The notes under the pieces were generated by a model. That model was not told the DNA's origin, did not search any database, and saw nothing but the letters and a program-made list of their open reading frames with translations. A program made the translations under genes and the position numbers. This document shows, piece after piece, positions 52,026 through 60,289 of a stretch of 64,000 bases of DNA. Source of the DNA: Sulfurimonas sp. HSL3-2. GTDB taxonomy: Bacteria > Campylobacterota > Campylobacteria > Campylobacterales > Sulfurimonadaceae. Within the stretch, counting starts at the first letter, position 1. Each line of letters begins with the position of its first letter. The stretch covers positions 124,001 to 188,000 of the forward strand of contig NZ_CP147917.1 of the NCBI RefSeq assembly GCF_039645965.1, written 5' to 3'.

Positions 52026-52297
52026 TGGATGCAAGACAAGAGTGTTTGGAGATATTAAAAGAAAAAGGGATAAATCCTATCTCTTCAATCGATTTTGAGG
52101 TAAACGGCGAGCTTCACAGTCTTTCTTTCGAGTGGATCATCGATGCATATACTCAAGCATCTGCGGAGTCTCAGCTTGTTTTCTTGACAGCTTTAAAAAA
52201 GGCGATAGGGACAAATAATATGGGGATAGAGAAGTTCTTCGAGGGGATGGGCAAGTTGATACTTATGACCCATCTCTCTAAGAATATAGAACTTTAA
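52025..52297 (+). CDS. Conserved small protein downstream of the NSS transporter
   Basis: A 90-residue soluble protein ([20 protein letters not shown]). It starts inside the stop codon of the transporter gene, so translation is coupled. I do not recognise a family; it is helical and acidic, with no signal peptide or membrane helix. Its stop overlaps the stop of convergent thiG. The strict coupling suggests a link to the transporter, but this is inference. Confidence 0.65.
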   Translation: MDARQECLEILKEKGINPISSIDFEVNGELHSLSFEWIIDAYTQASAESQLVFLTALKKAIGTNNMGIEKFFEGMGKLILMTHLSKNIEL

Positions 52298-53070
52298 AAC
52301 TGGATCAGTCCGTCAACAGGAGATGATGCAGTAGCGTATGGACGTTTAGCGATACGTCCTGCAAGATAGCTCATACGTCCTGCGATGACAGCATGTTTCA
52401 TAGCCTCAGCCATTATCATCGGGTCTTTCGCCTGAGCTATGGCAGTGTTCGTTAAAACTCCGTCAGCTCCTAGTTCCATTGCATAAGCCGCATCACTTGC
52501 ACAGCCGATACCCGCATCTACGATAACAGGTACTTTTATAGCATCGCGGATAAATACGATGTTGTACGGGTTTTGGATTCCCAAACCGCTTCCGATAGGA
52601 GCAGCTAGAGGCATGACAGCTGCAGCACCTGCATCTTCAAGACGTTTAGCCATGATCGGGTCATCTGACGTGTAAGCCATGATGGTAAAGCCCTCTTTAG
52701 CAAGTACTTCACATGCTTTAATCGTCTCTAAAACATCCGGGTAAAGAGTTTTTTGAGTATCACCGATCACTTCTAGTTTGATAAGGTCGATCCCTGTCGC
52801 TTCACGAGTCAGACGAAATGTCGTTATCGCTTCTTCGGCAGTCGTACATCCCGCAGAGTTCGGCAAAAACTTTACATTTGTCCCTCTGAACGTATCACGA
52901 AGATTCTCTTTTGCAGGGTCTGTGATGTTTAGACGGCGTACTGCAACAGTGATAAGTTCACTTCCCGATGCTAAAGTCGCTTCTTTTGTCGTTTCAAAAT
53001 CTTTATATTTTCCGCTTCCTACGATAAGGCGGCTGTCTAGTTCATAGTTTCCGATTTTTAGTCTGTGCAT
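52294..53070 (-). CDS. thiG: Thiazole synthase ThiG
   Basis: ThiG makes the thiazole phosphate of thiamine from dehydroglycine, DXP and ThiS thiocarboxylate. The 258-residue protein starts [25 protein letters not shown] at 53070 (AAGGGA about 10 bases upstream). The Schiff-base lysine is in LIKLEVIGD, and the phosphate-binding loops are [12 protein letters not shown] and [24 protein letters not shown] longer reading to 53151 has no homologous N-terminus. No TPP riboswitch was recognised upstream; thiS and thiH are not in this window. Confidence 0.94.
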   Translation of the reverse strand: MHRLKIGNYELDSRLIVGSGKYKDFETTKEATLASGSELITVAVRRLNITDPAKENLRDTFRGTNVKFLPNSAGCTTAEEAITTFRLTREATGIDLIKLEVIGDTQKTLYPDVLETIKACEVLAKEGFTIMAYTSDDPIMAKRLEDAGAAAVMPLAAPIGSGLGIQNPYNIVFIRDAIKVPVIVDAGIGCASDAAYAMELGADGVLTNTAIAQAKDPMIMAEAMKHAVIAGRMSYLAGRIAKRPYATASSPVDGLIQF

Positions 53071-53258
53071 AAAGTTATTTCCCTTAATTTTATTTCTTAA
53101 AATGAAGGAAACCTCCATCTTATTTTGTACGATGCATGAGCAAAAGCCCATACATCTACGTTAGACACTAAGTCACTAAAGCTAGATACTTTAAAGCATC
53201 AAAAAGAGAGTGATAAGTAGTCTTGACTTGTTTGGATTGATTTATAACATAAGCAATC

Positions 53259-53807
53259 TTATAATTCATATAAAATTTTCGATATGGTTTTTGGAAGCAG
53301 TTCATATTCAAGCTCTTTGATTTTTTTGTAAAAGCTCTCGATCGTCTCATTCTCAGCTCTTAAAAAGCTCTGCTGTTCTATCACCTCTCCGCCGTCGAGT
53401 TCTTCACTCACCCAGTGTACGCTGATCCCGCACTCTTTATCGCCGCTCTTATATGATTCCTCAATGGCATTGCCACCTTTATACTTTGGAAGAAGCGAAG
53501 GGTGCAGGTTGATCGACTTGATGTTTTTTGTGAACACGGGCGTGAGTATCCTCATAAAGCCTGCGAGGACTACGAGATCGGGTTCATAGCTTTTTATGAG
53601 TTTTACAAGTTCTTTATCATACTCTTCGCGTGAAGAGAACTTTGTATGTTCTAGTACCTCACCTTTTATAGGTAAACCCTGAAGTCCGGGTGCATCAGCT
53701 TTATTTGTTATGGCGCAACTTACTTCACATACGGTCCCGTGAAGTTTATCTATTATGTTGTGGAGATTTTTACCCTCTCCGCTAAAAAGGACTACGATTT
53801 TTTTCAA
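53259..53807 (-). CDS. purN: Phosphoribosylglycinamide formyltransferase (GART)
   Basis: PurN transfers the formyl group of 10-formyl-THF to GAR in purine synthesis. The 182-residue protein has FSGEGKNLHNIID at the start, LVVLAGFMRILTP, and the catalytic INLHPSLLPKYKGGNAIEES with Asn, His and later Asp in WVSEELDGGEVI. It overlaps nnrD by 4 bases, so both share a transcript. Confidence 0.95.
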   Translation of the reverse strand: MKKIVVLFSGEGKNLHNIIDKLHGTVCEVSCAITNKADAPGLQGLPIKGEVLEHTKFSSREEYDKELVKLIKSYEPDLVVLAGFMRILTPVFTKNIKSINLHPSLLPKYKGGNAIEESYKSGDKECGISVHWVSEELDGGEVIEQQSFLRAENETIESFYKKIKELEYELLPKTISKILYEL

Positions 53808-55213
53808 AGATATTTTATTCCGTCTATTAAGTCATTTGGAGAGAGTGAAAAGTTCGCTCCCTCATAGTTGAGTGCTAGTTTCGTGTGGGCAAGCGAGCCG
53901 TTGATGGATGCTTCAAGAGGGGTAAAGCCTTGCGCTAAAAGAGAAGCGATGAGTCCGCCAAGTACGTCCCCGCTGCCACCTTTTGCAAGTACGTTTGTTC
54001 CGTTATGATTGACAAAGAGAGTGTCATCTTGTGCGATGATGACATTTGCACCCTTTAGTACCAATACGGCGTTTTTGTATTTTTGTGCAAAAAGTTCGGC
54101 ATATTTGAAACGTTCACGCTGCAGTTCATCGACGGTGATATCTGCTAAACCGCTTACATGTAAGAGCTGTATAAACTCTTTTGGATGCGGAGTGAGGATG
54201 ATATTGTCCCGTTTTAAAAGTTCAGTGATGAGCGGGTGGTAAAAGATGTCTGCGTCGAGTAAAAGAGGCAGCTCATTGTCTAAAAACTGAGTCAGTTCGT
54301 TTTGGCTGAACTCTATGCCAAGTCCCATGCCAAGAGCTATGGCCGTAGCATTTTTTGGAAGCTGGTGCGAGAGCATAAGCTCTGTGGGTATCTGCGGGTT
54401 TTCATTGCTCAGCAGTGTGACAAGCGCCGTTCCAAAACGTAAAGCTGCAGATGCGCAAAGTACGCTTGCTCCAAGTTTTTCTCCACTTACGATGGCAAGA
54501 TGCCCGTAGCTTCCTTTATGAGAGCTTTTTGACTTTCTGTGAGGAAGTTTCATCTCATCAAGATCCAAAAGCTTTGTCTTTGATGAGGTCTCGTAAACAG
54601 TTCTGCTGACACCCAGATCAAGCACTTTTATCTCTCCGACAAAATCTTTTGCAGCGTCGCTGAAAAGTGATCGTTTAAGCGCACCCATGGTCAAAGTGTA
54701 GTCCGCGCAAAATGTGTTCTCGTCGCAGGTTCCGTTTACATGTAAGCCTGTAGGAATATCACAGGCGATCTTTACAGCATCGAGGTCGTTTAATGCTCTT
54801 ACATGTAAGGCTGTCTCATTATCAAGATCACGGGTAATGCCCGTGCCAAATATCGCATCGACTACTATGTCGCATTCGCTTATGGTATCTACGATGTCGA
54901 CACCGAGTTTTTTGATGCGTTCATATTGGAGTCTAGCCATCGGGGATGAGGGTTCTTTTACAAGGTGGAGTCTTACATCAAAGTCTTTATGCAGAAGTCT
55001 TGCAAGAGCCATACCGTCGGCTCCGTTGTTTCCGGAACCGCAGCTGATGAGGATACTTCTGCAAGCGAAGTGTCCAGAAGGCGTAGAGAAGTTTTGTCTA
55101 ATAAAGTCAGCCATACCGTCGGCTGCATGCTCCATCAGGAGATCTTCGCTAAGAGCTAGTTCTTTGTAACAGCGTTGATCGAGAGTGGCGACTTCATCAA
55201 AGATATTTTGCAT
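53804..55213 (-). CDS. nnrD: Bifunctional NAD(P)HX epimerase/dehydratase
   Basis: A 469-residue fusion repairing hydrated NAD(P)H. The N-terminal YjeF_N epimerase domain (about 1-200) has GSGNNGADGMALAR and VDAIFGTGITRDL; the C-terminal ADP-dependent dehydratase (about 215-465) has SHKGSYGHLAIVSGE, ILTPHPKEF and the nucleotide-binding LAKGGSGDVLGGLIASLLAQG. Both halves look complete. Three copies of the TTACATGTAA palindrome (at 54153, 54735 and 54798) are in this gene, each encoding LHV. Confidence 0.93.
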   Translation of the reverse strand: MQNIFDEVATLDQRCYKELALSEDLLMEHAADGMADFIRQNFSTPSGHFACRSILISCGSGNNGADGMALARLLHKDFDVRLHLVKEPSSPMARLQYERIKKLGVDIVDTISECDIVVDAIFGTGITRDLDNETALHVRALNDLDAVKIACDIPTGLHVNGTCDENTFCADYTLTMGALKRSLFSDAAKDFVGEIKVLDLGVSRTVYETSSKTKLLDLDEMKLPHRKSKSSHKGSYGHLAIVSGEKLGASVLCASAALRFGTALVTLLSNENPQIPTELMLSHQLPKNATAIALGMGLGIEFSQNELTQFLDNELPLLLDADIFYHPLITELLKRDNIILTPHPKEFIQLLHVSGLADITVDELQRERFKYAELFAQKYKNAVLVLKGANVIIAQDDTLFVNHNGTNVLAKGGSGDVLGGLIASLLAQGFTPLEASINGSLAHTKLALNYEGANFSLSPNDLIDGIKYL

Positions 55214-55215
55214 CT

Positions 55216-55950
55216 TTACTCTTCAAGCATGTACTCGTTGATCTTAACCATATTTGTTTTAATATCGTTAAAAAGAAGAGTTCTGTTCGCTGTTCTTTGT
55301 TGGAAAAGGAACTTGTTCTTCGGAAGTGTTTTTAACACTGCCGTATTGAAGTAGTCGACATTTGAACATTTTCCTACATACAAGAATGTAAACAGAAGTT
55401 TAAGTTGAGCATTCTCAAATATCTCATGAGGCTGAGTCAAGAATGTGATCCCGTATTTTTTCAGGTTGAACAGGCTGAGCATATAAAGCAGGAAGTCCTC
55501 AAACTTTGTATAAAAGCCGTTCAGGTTCGCGATATCGTGGAAAAAGTAGTAGTAGTTTTCTAACAGTTCGCTATCTTGCAGCGCTTGTGTCAGCTTACTT
55601 TTTACATCTCTTTTGTTTGAGAAAAAGTTAGGATTCACTGCCATATAGATATGTTTTCTTTGTGCGATAAGTTCTTTAAACTCTTTTAAAAATACTTCAC
55701 TTTCATCAAACTGGATGTAGTTGAAATACTCATCCTTGTATCTAAGTTCGATCTCATCTTCGTTAGAGTTAGAAAAATCAAGATAAAGAGTAGGGACGCC
55801 GTTATCGATGACATAGTTTCTGATTCTACAAGCCAGATTCGTTTTTCCAGAACCCTCTTCACCTAAGATAAGAGTGTTTGTCGTAAGCATTCTCGGCTTT
55901 AATTTTAATGAATCTATACTATTTTCATATATTCCTATTAGATCTCTCAT
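55216..55950 (-). CDS. P-loop ATP-binding protein, HerA-like
   Basis: A 244-residue ATPase. Walker A is GEEGSGKTNLACR near residue 32; a hydrophobic strand with acid (TLYLDFSNSN) follows. The rest is not conserved in families I recognise; the DUF87/HerA-like group is the closest guess. I place the start at 55950 (MRDLIGIYENSI) with GGAGA upstream; a start five codons earlier is possible. It ends 2 bases before nnrD starts and so probably is the first gene of the nnrD-purN unit. The function is unknown. Confidence 0.7.
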   Translation of the reverse strand: MRDLIGIYENSIDSLKLKPRMLTTNTLILGEEGSGKTNLACRIRNYVIDNGVPTLYLDFSNSNEDEIELRYKDEYFNYIQFDESEVFLKEFKELIAQRKHIYMAVNPNFFSNKRDVKSKLTQALQDSELLENYYYFFHDIANLNGFYTKFEDFLLYMLSLFNLKKYGITFLTQPHEIFENAQLKLLFTFLYVGKCSNVDYFNTAVLKTLPKNKFLFQQRTANRTLLFNDIKTNMVKINEYMLEE

Positions 55951-56034
55951 CGCTGTTCTCCACAAATATTATTTTGTCTGTATTATATCGTAGTAGTTTG
56001 TTACTTATCAAGCTAAAAAGGGTATAATCACATT

Positions 56035-56997
56035 ATGAATTACAAAGAGATTGCACAACAGACTTTAGAGATAGAAGCTAAGACCCTTTTAGATGCCGCA
56101 AAGAGCGTAGACGATGTTTTTGACAAGGCAGTAAAGACCATACTCGCATGTCGCGGCAAGCTGATAGTCACCGGTGTCGGCAAGTCCGGACTTATCGGGG
56201 CTAAGATGGCTGCAACATTCGCATCTACAGGGACTCCTAGTTTCTTTTTACATCCTACTGAAGCACTTCACGGTGACTTGGGGATGATCGGTCGTGATGA
56301 TGTCGTGATCGCTATTAGTTATAGTGGAGAAAGTGAAGAACTTGGAGCTATTTTACCGCATGTAAAACGTTTCAATGTCCCACTGATAGGGATGACAAAA
56401 AACGCGCTTTCAACGCTTGGAAGATTTAGCGATCTTGTCATTCCCGTAGTCGTCGAAAAAGAGGCATGTCCTTTAGACATTGCACCGACAAGTTCGACGA
56501 CTTTGACTCTGGCACTTGGAGACGCTCTTGCCGTATGTCTGATGAAAGCCCGCAATTTTCAAAAAAGCGACTTTGCATCATTCCATCCGGGCGGGTCTTT
56601 GGGCAAAAGACTCTTTGTAAGAGTAAGTGATCTGATGAAAAAAGATGAACTGCCGTTTGCTAAGCTTAATACGCCTATAAAAGAGGCGATAATAAGAATC
56701 AGCGAAGGACGTTTGGGTACGGTACTGCTTGTCGATGATGAAAGAAGACTCGTAGGCCTTGTAAGTGACGGAGATATAAGACGCGCGCTTATGCGTGAAG
56801 ATTTCTCACTCGATGCACCCGTTAGTAAGTATGCTACATTGGATCCTTTTATAATAGATGATCAAAATATGTTGGCAAGCGAAGCTTTGACTTTGATCGA
56901 GCAAAGAAAGATACAGCTTGTCGTGATAACAGATAGAGATGGAAAAGTAGAGGGTGTACTTCATATACATACCTTAGTAGAAAAGGGTATATCGTGA
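56035..56997 (+). CDS. kdsD: Arabinose-5-phosphate isomerase KdsD (KpsF/GutQ family)
   Basis: KdsD converts ribulose 5-phosphate to arabinose 5-phosphate for KDO of lipopolysaccharide. The 320-residue protein has an SIS domain (about 30-170; GVGKSGLIGAKMAATFASTGTPSFFLHP, AISYSGESEEL, catalytic FASFHPGGSLGKRL) and two CBS domains (about 205-315). A TATAAT -10 lies 15 bases upstream of the start codon. The stop codon TGA overlaps the ATG of the next gene. Confidence 0.93.
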   Translation: MNYKEIAQQTLEIEAKTLLDAAKSVDDVFDKAVKTILACRGKLIVTGVGKSGLIGAKMAATFASTGTPSFFLHPTEALHGDLGMIGRDDVVIAISYSGESEELGAILPHVKRFNVPLIGMTKNALSTLGRFSDLVIPVVVEKEACPLDIAPTSSTTLTLALGDALAVCLMKARNFQKSDFASFHPGGSLGKRLFVRVSDLMKKDELPFAKLNTPIKEAIIRISEGRLGTVLLVDDERRLVGLVSDGDIRRALMREDFSLDAPVSKYATLDPFIIDDQNMLASEALTLIEQRKIQLVVITDRDGKVEGVLHIHTLVEKGIS

Positions 56998-57899
56998 TGC
57001 GATTAAACAAATATATAGCTCACTACTCGAGTTATTCGAGACGTGAAGCGGACAAAGCCATTCAAGACGGTTATGTCAGAGTCGACGGGGAAGTGGAGAC
57101 TAATCCAGCGACACAAGTAGATGAAAAATATTCCAAAGTAACGGTCAGCGGAAAGAAAATAGCTCCGACTGAGCAGTATACGGTGATAGTCTACAACAAA
57201 GAGAAGGGCGAGCTCGTAACAAAGAGCGATCCAAAAGGCAGAAAGACGATCTATGATACGCTGCCAAGCAAATACAAGCATTATATTCCGATCGGAAGAC
57301 TTGACTTTGCAACAGAGGGTCTGCTTCTTTTGACAGACGCTTCACGTGTTGCGACAGCGCTTATGACATCGAGTATGGAGCGCGTGTATCGTGTGAAAGT
57401 TAAGGGCGAGATAAGTGAAGAGATGGAGATCGCGATGAAAAACGGACTCGAACTTGATGATGCAAGTTCGGGTGCGCATGAGTTAAGCGAGATAAAATCT
57501 ATGAACTTCGCACCGTTTTATGCGTATAAGATCATAAAAAACTCTCCTGCTTACTCGATCTTAAAGATAGCTATCGGTGAGGGGCAAAACCGTGAAGTAA
57601 GACGCTTTTTTGCACACTTTGACAGAGAAGTAGTTGACTTAAAACGTCTCTCTTTTGGGGGAATCGAGCTGAACAATCTTCCAAACGGAAAAGTAAGATT
57701 CTTGACAAGAAGCGAGTACGGGCATCTGTATGAGTTTATGAAAGTTCAGGAACGCGAACAAAAAGGCAAGGCTAAAGAGCAGAAGAGTCAGGAAAAAGAA
57801 GAAAAAAGTTATAAAAAAGAACCAAAAAGCAAAGAGAAAGAAAAAAAGAGTTACGATAAAAAAGAATATAAAAGTTCAAAGAAAAGGGTCTCAAAATGA
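56997..57899 (+). CDS. rluB: RsuA/RluB-family pseudouridine synthase
   Basis: About 300 residues. The N-terminal S4 domain (RLNKYIAHYSSYSRREADKAIQDGYVRVDG) precedes the catalytic domain with Asp in IGRLDFATEGLLLLTD and the GEGQNREVRRFFAHF motif. A 50-residue lysine/glutamate-rich tail ends the protein. I use ATG 56997, which overlaps the kdsD stop; GTG 56994 is one codon upstream. RluB versus RluE/RsuA cannot be settled by eye; RluB (23S rRNA position 2605) is the usual annotation in this group. Confidence 0.88.
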   Translation: MRLNKYIAHYSSYSRREADKAIQDGYVRVDGEVETNPATQVDEKYSKVTVSGKKIAPTEQYTVIVYNKEKGELVTKSDPKGRKTIYDTLPSKYKHYIPIGRLDFATEGLLLLTDASRVATALMTSSMERVYRVKVKGEISEEMEIAMKNGLELDDASSGAHELSEIKSMNFAPFYAYKIIKNSPAYSILKIAIGEGQNREVRRFFAHFDREVVDLKRLSFGGIELNNLPNGKVRFLTRSEYGHLYEFMKVQEREQKGKAKEQKSQEKEEKSYKKEPKSKEKEKKSYDKKEYKSSKKRVSK

Positions 57900-58294
57900 A
57901 AAAAATGAAGTTTCCGACAAGTCATAAAACGCAGTTAATGGATATCAGTAAAGAGGTCAGTGAAGAGGTCATAAAGTCAGGTGTAAAAGATGGCATATGC
58001 GTAGTCTTTACCCCGCATACGACTGGAAGTATCTTTATGTTTGAAAATCAAGACCCGGCTCTTCGTCGTGACCTTCTAAATGCACTTTCACGTGTTGCTC
58101 CGAGCGATGTCGAATATCAACACACGGGAACGAATGCTGCGGCACACCTGAAAAGTTCTCGTATGGGTAACTCGGTCACTATCCCTGTAGTGAATGCAAA
58201 ACTTATGATAGGAAAATGGCAGGGTGTCTTTTTCGGTGAGTTTGACGGCCCTCGTCAAGAGCGTGAAGTCTACATAAAAGTCATAGCGGGCTAA
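57896..58294 (+). CDS. yjbQ: YjbQ family protein (UPF0047)
   Basis: A 132-residue member of the YjbQ/UPF0047 family. The conserved core includes VFTPHTTGSIFMFENQDPALRRD, YQHTGTNAAAHLKSSRMGNSVTIPV and GKWQGVFFGEFDGPRQERE with His residues of the putative metal site. E. coli YjbQ shows weak thiamine phosphate synthase activity; the true role is not clear. It overlaps rluB by 4 bases and rarA by 1, so kdsD-rluB-yjbQ-rarA form one transcript. Confidence 0.92.
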   Translation: MKKMKFPTSHKTQLMDISKEVSEEVIKSGVKDGICVVFTPHTTGSIFMFENQDPALRRDLLNALSRVAPSDVEYQHTGTNAAAHLKSSRMGNSVTIPVVNAKLMIGKWQGVFFGEFDGPRQEREVYIKVIAG

Positions 58295-59472
58295 TGGATT
58301 TTACCCATTTTTTAAGACCAAAAACTTTTGATGAGATCGTCGGACAGTCGCATCTCGTCTCACCTTCTGCGCCGCTTAGAAAACTGTGTGAAAGCGGTGC
58401 TCTGGGTCACAGCTTTTTTTACGGGACTCCGGGAAGCGGCAAGACCTCTCTTTCTCGTGTCATCGCAAATGTGATGGGACTTCCCTTTTATGAGTTCAAT
58501 GCTACATCTTTAAAAGTCGAACAGCTGAGAAAGATCTTCGACCAGTATGAAAATGCTCTGCAACGTCCGCTTATCTTTATTGACGAGGTTCACCGTTTAG
58601 CTAAAAATCAGCAGGAGGTACTGCTTCCTGTTATGGAGAAAAACTCCATCTTGTTGATAGGTGCTTCTACTGAAAACCCATTTTTCTCTCTTACTTCTGC
58701 GATGCGTTCACGTTCTATGCTTTTCGAACTCAAAAGAATCAATGATGAAGAGATGGGCTCTCTTTTAGACAAAGCTCTTTCTCATGCGAAGCTTACATGT
58801 AAAGAGGATGCAAGAGAGTACCTGATCGTGAGTTCAAACGGCGATGCACGAGCTATGCTGAAACTTTTAGAGTTCGCTTCGGCACTGCAAAGCGAGATAA
58901 CATTAGAACTTTTAAAATCGCTTCGTCCGACAGCACAAAATGACGGTAGCAGTGATGCGACAGTGCATTATGACCTTATAAGCGCGCTCATAAAATCTGT
59001 CCGAGGAAGCGACGCCGATGCTGCTATCTATTACTTAGCACGTCTTATAAAAGCAGGTGAGTCGGCTGACTTTATTGCGAGACGTCTTGTAATACTAGCA
59101 AGCGAGGATGTGGGAAATGCCAATCCTCAAGCATTGACACTGACCACTTCGGCAATGACTACAGTGGCAAAGATCGGGTATCCGGAAGCACGCATCATCT
59201 TAGCACAAGCCGTAGTGTATCTTTGTGCTTCTCCAAAATCAAACAGTGCATATAATGCGATAAACAGTGCACTTAAAGCAGTGGAAGATGGAGTTATACT
59301 CGAAGTTCCTAAAAACATACAACAGAATAATAAAGGGTATCTGTATCCTCACGATTTCGGCGGATATGTAAAACAGAAGTATCTAAGTAAAGAGTTGAAG
59401 TTTGTAGAATTTAAAGATATAGGTTATGAAAAAAAGATGAAAGAGTGGATGGAGATTATCAAAAACTCTTAA
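58294..59472 (+). CDS. rarA: Replication-associated recombination protein RarA (MgsA)
   Basis: A 392-residue clamp-loader-like AAA+ ATPase acting at stalled replication forks. Walker A is GTPGSGKTSLSR near residue 47, Walker B LIFIDEVHRL, sensor 1 GASTENPFFSL and the C-terminal tetramerisation region YLYPHDFGGYVKQKYL. Starts MDFTHFLRPKTFDEIVGQSHLV, the usual N-terminus. A CTTACATGTAAA copy (58792-58803) encodes KLTCK here. Confidence 0.95.
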   Translation: MDFTHFLRPKTFDEIVGQSHLVSPSAPLRKLCESGALGHSFFYGTPGSGKTSLSRVIANVMGLPFYEFNATSLKVEQLRKIFDQYENALQRPLIFIDEVHRLAKNQQEVLLPVMEKNSILLIGASTENPFFSLTSAMRSRSMLFELKRINDEEMGSLLDKALSHAKLTCKEDAREYLIVSSNGDARAMLKLLEFASALQSEITLELLKSLRPTAQNDGSSDATVHYDLISALIKSVRGSDADAAIYYLARLIKAGESADFIARRLVILASEDVGNANPQALTLTTSAMTTVAKIGYPEARIILAQAVVYLCASPKSNSAYNAINSALKAVEDGVILEVPKNIQQNNKGYLYPHDFGGYVKQKYLSKELKFVEFKDIGYEKKMKEWMEIIKNS

Positions 59473-59488
59473 GGGCAAAAGCCCTTAA
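59469..59488. terminator. Bidirectional hairpin between rarA and rplT
   Basis: TTAAGGGC-AAAA-GCCCTTAA is a perfect 8-bp stem with an AAAA loop lying in the 19-base gap between convergent rarA and rplT. Adjacent sequences are rich in A on the plus strand and T on the minus strand, so termination of the rpmI-rplT transcript is most likely. Confidence 0.6.
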
Positions 59489-59491
59489 AAA

Positions 59492-59845
59492 TTATAGTGC
59501 TGCTTTAGCAGATGTTACAACTGCGCTGAACGCTGCTGCATCATTCATAGCCATATCAGCAAGAATTTTACGGTCAAGCTCGATGCCAGCTTTTTTCAAA
59601 CCATTGATGAAAGAAGAGTAGTTGATATCGTTTAAACGACAAGCTGCGTTTATACGAACGATCCATAAACTACGGAATTCACGTTTTTTCTGTTTACGGT
59701 CACGGAACGCATAGTACATTGAACGTTCTAATTGTTCTTTCGCTTTACGGAAGTGTTTACGACGACCGCTATAAAAACCTTTTGCAAGTTTTAATATTTT
59801 TTTGTGACGTGCTCTACGCACAGTACCAGTTTTTACTCTTGGCAT
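59492..59845 (-). CDS. rplT: 50S ribosomal protein L20
   Basis: L20 is an early 50S assembly protein and a translational repressor of its own operon in several bacteria. The 117-residue protein starts [19 protein letters not shown] at 59845 (AAAGGA upstream) and includes [16 protein letters not shown] and [19 protein letters not shown]. Upstream in-frame codons have no homology and lie in the structured leader. It is 102 bases downstream of rpmI. Confidence 0.97.
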   Translation of the reverse strand: MPRVKTGTVRRARHKKILKLAKGFYSGRRKHFRKAKEQLERSMYYAFRDRKQKKREFRSLWIVRINAACRLNDINYSSFINGLKKAGIELDRKILADMAMNDAAAFSAVVTSAKAAL

Positions 59846-59947
59846 ATTATTTTTCCTTTCTTTACCGTATCTGCATTTTTGCGATAGGTGCCACTCTCTT
59901 GGTGGACTTTCCCACAACTATTGTGGAGATTGTAAGAACGCTTAGAA
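59846..59947 (-). promoter_or_regulatory. Structured rpmI-rplT intergenic leader (possible L20 autoregulatory site)
   Basis: The 102 bases contain two adjacent hairpins on the minus strand: CCACAA-TAG-TTGTGG (perfect 6 bp) and GTCCACC-AAGAGA-GTGGCAC (about 6 bp with a bulge). Such tandem helices resemble mRNA sites where L20 mimics its 23S rRNA target. It is suggestive only; no 3D comparison was possible. Confidence 0.35.
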
Positions 59948-60139
59948 TTAAGCGATCATTGCCTTAATATTTTTCTCATCAACTTTTGCCACTACTTTTG
60001 GCGTGTTTTGACCACGACGAGTTGCTGCATCTTGTTTTGTTAAGATATGACTACGAAACGCTGTTCCACGTTTAACTGTACCATTTTTCTTAACTTTAAA
60101 ACGCTTTACAGCGCCTTTTACCGATTTCATCTTTGGCAT
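59948..60139 (-). CDS. rpmI: 50S ribosomal protein L35
   Basis: A 63-residue basic protein (MPKMKSVKGAVKRFKVKKNG), with the conserved SHILTKQDAATRRGQN. infC, which usually precedes rpmI, is absent; instead a divergent promoter region leads to a GGDEF gene. So rpmI-rplT form their own transcript. Confidence 0.96.
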   Translation of the reverse strand: MPKMKSVKGAVKRFKVKKNGTVKRGTAFRSHILTKQDAATRRGQNTPKVVAKVDEKNIKAMIA

Positions 60140-60289
60140 CTGGCTCTCCTTTTGTAAAATTCTAAAGTTACTATCAAGATAGACTTTAAGGGCGAAAGTA
60201 TACCCAAAAAAAAGAAAATTTGAAAGTTATTTAGAGTTATCTCATAAAAGTTGATATATAATGAAGTATAGAGGCAGATAAGGATTAGA

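Noticed and set aside
52294-53258. TPP riboswitch upstream of thiG
   Set aside because: The 188-base gap holds a short hairpin (near 53098-53125) but not the conserved thi-box cores, so no riboswitch is called. The 60-residue frame at 53168-53350 there is a shadow of purN.
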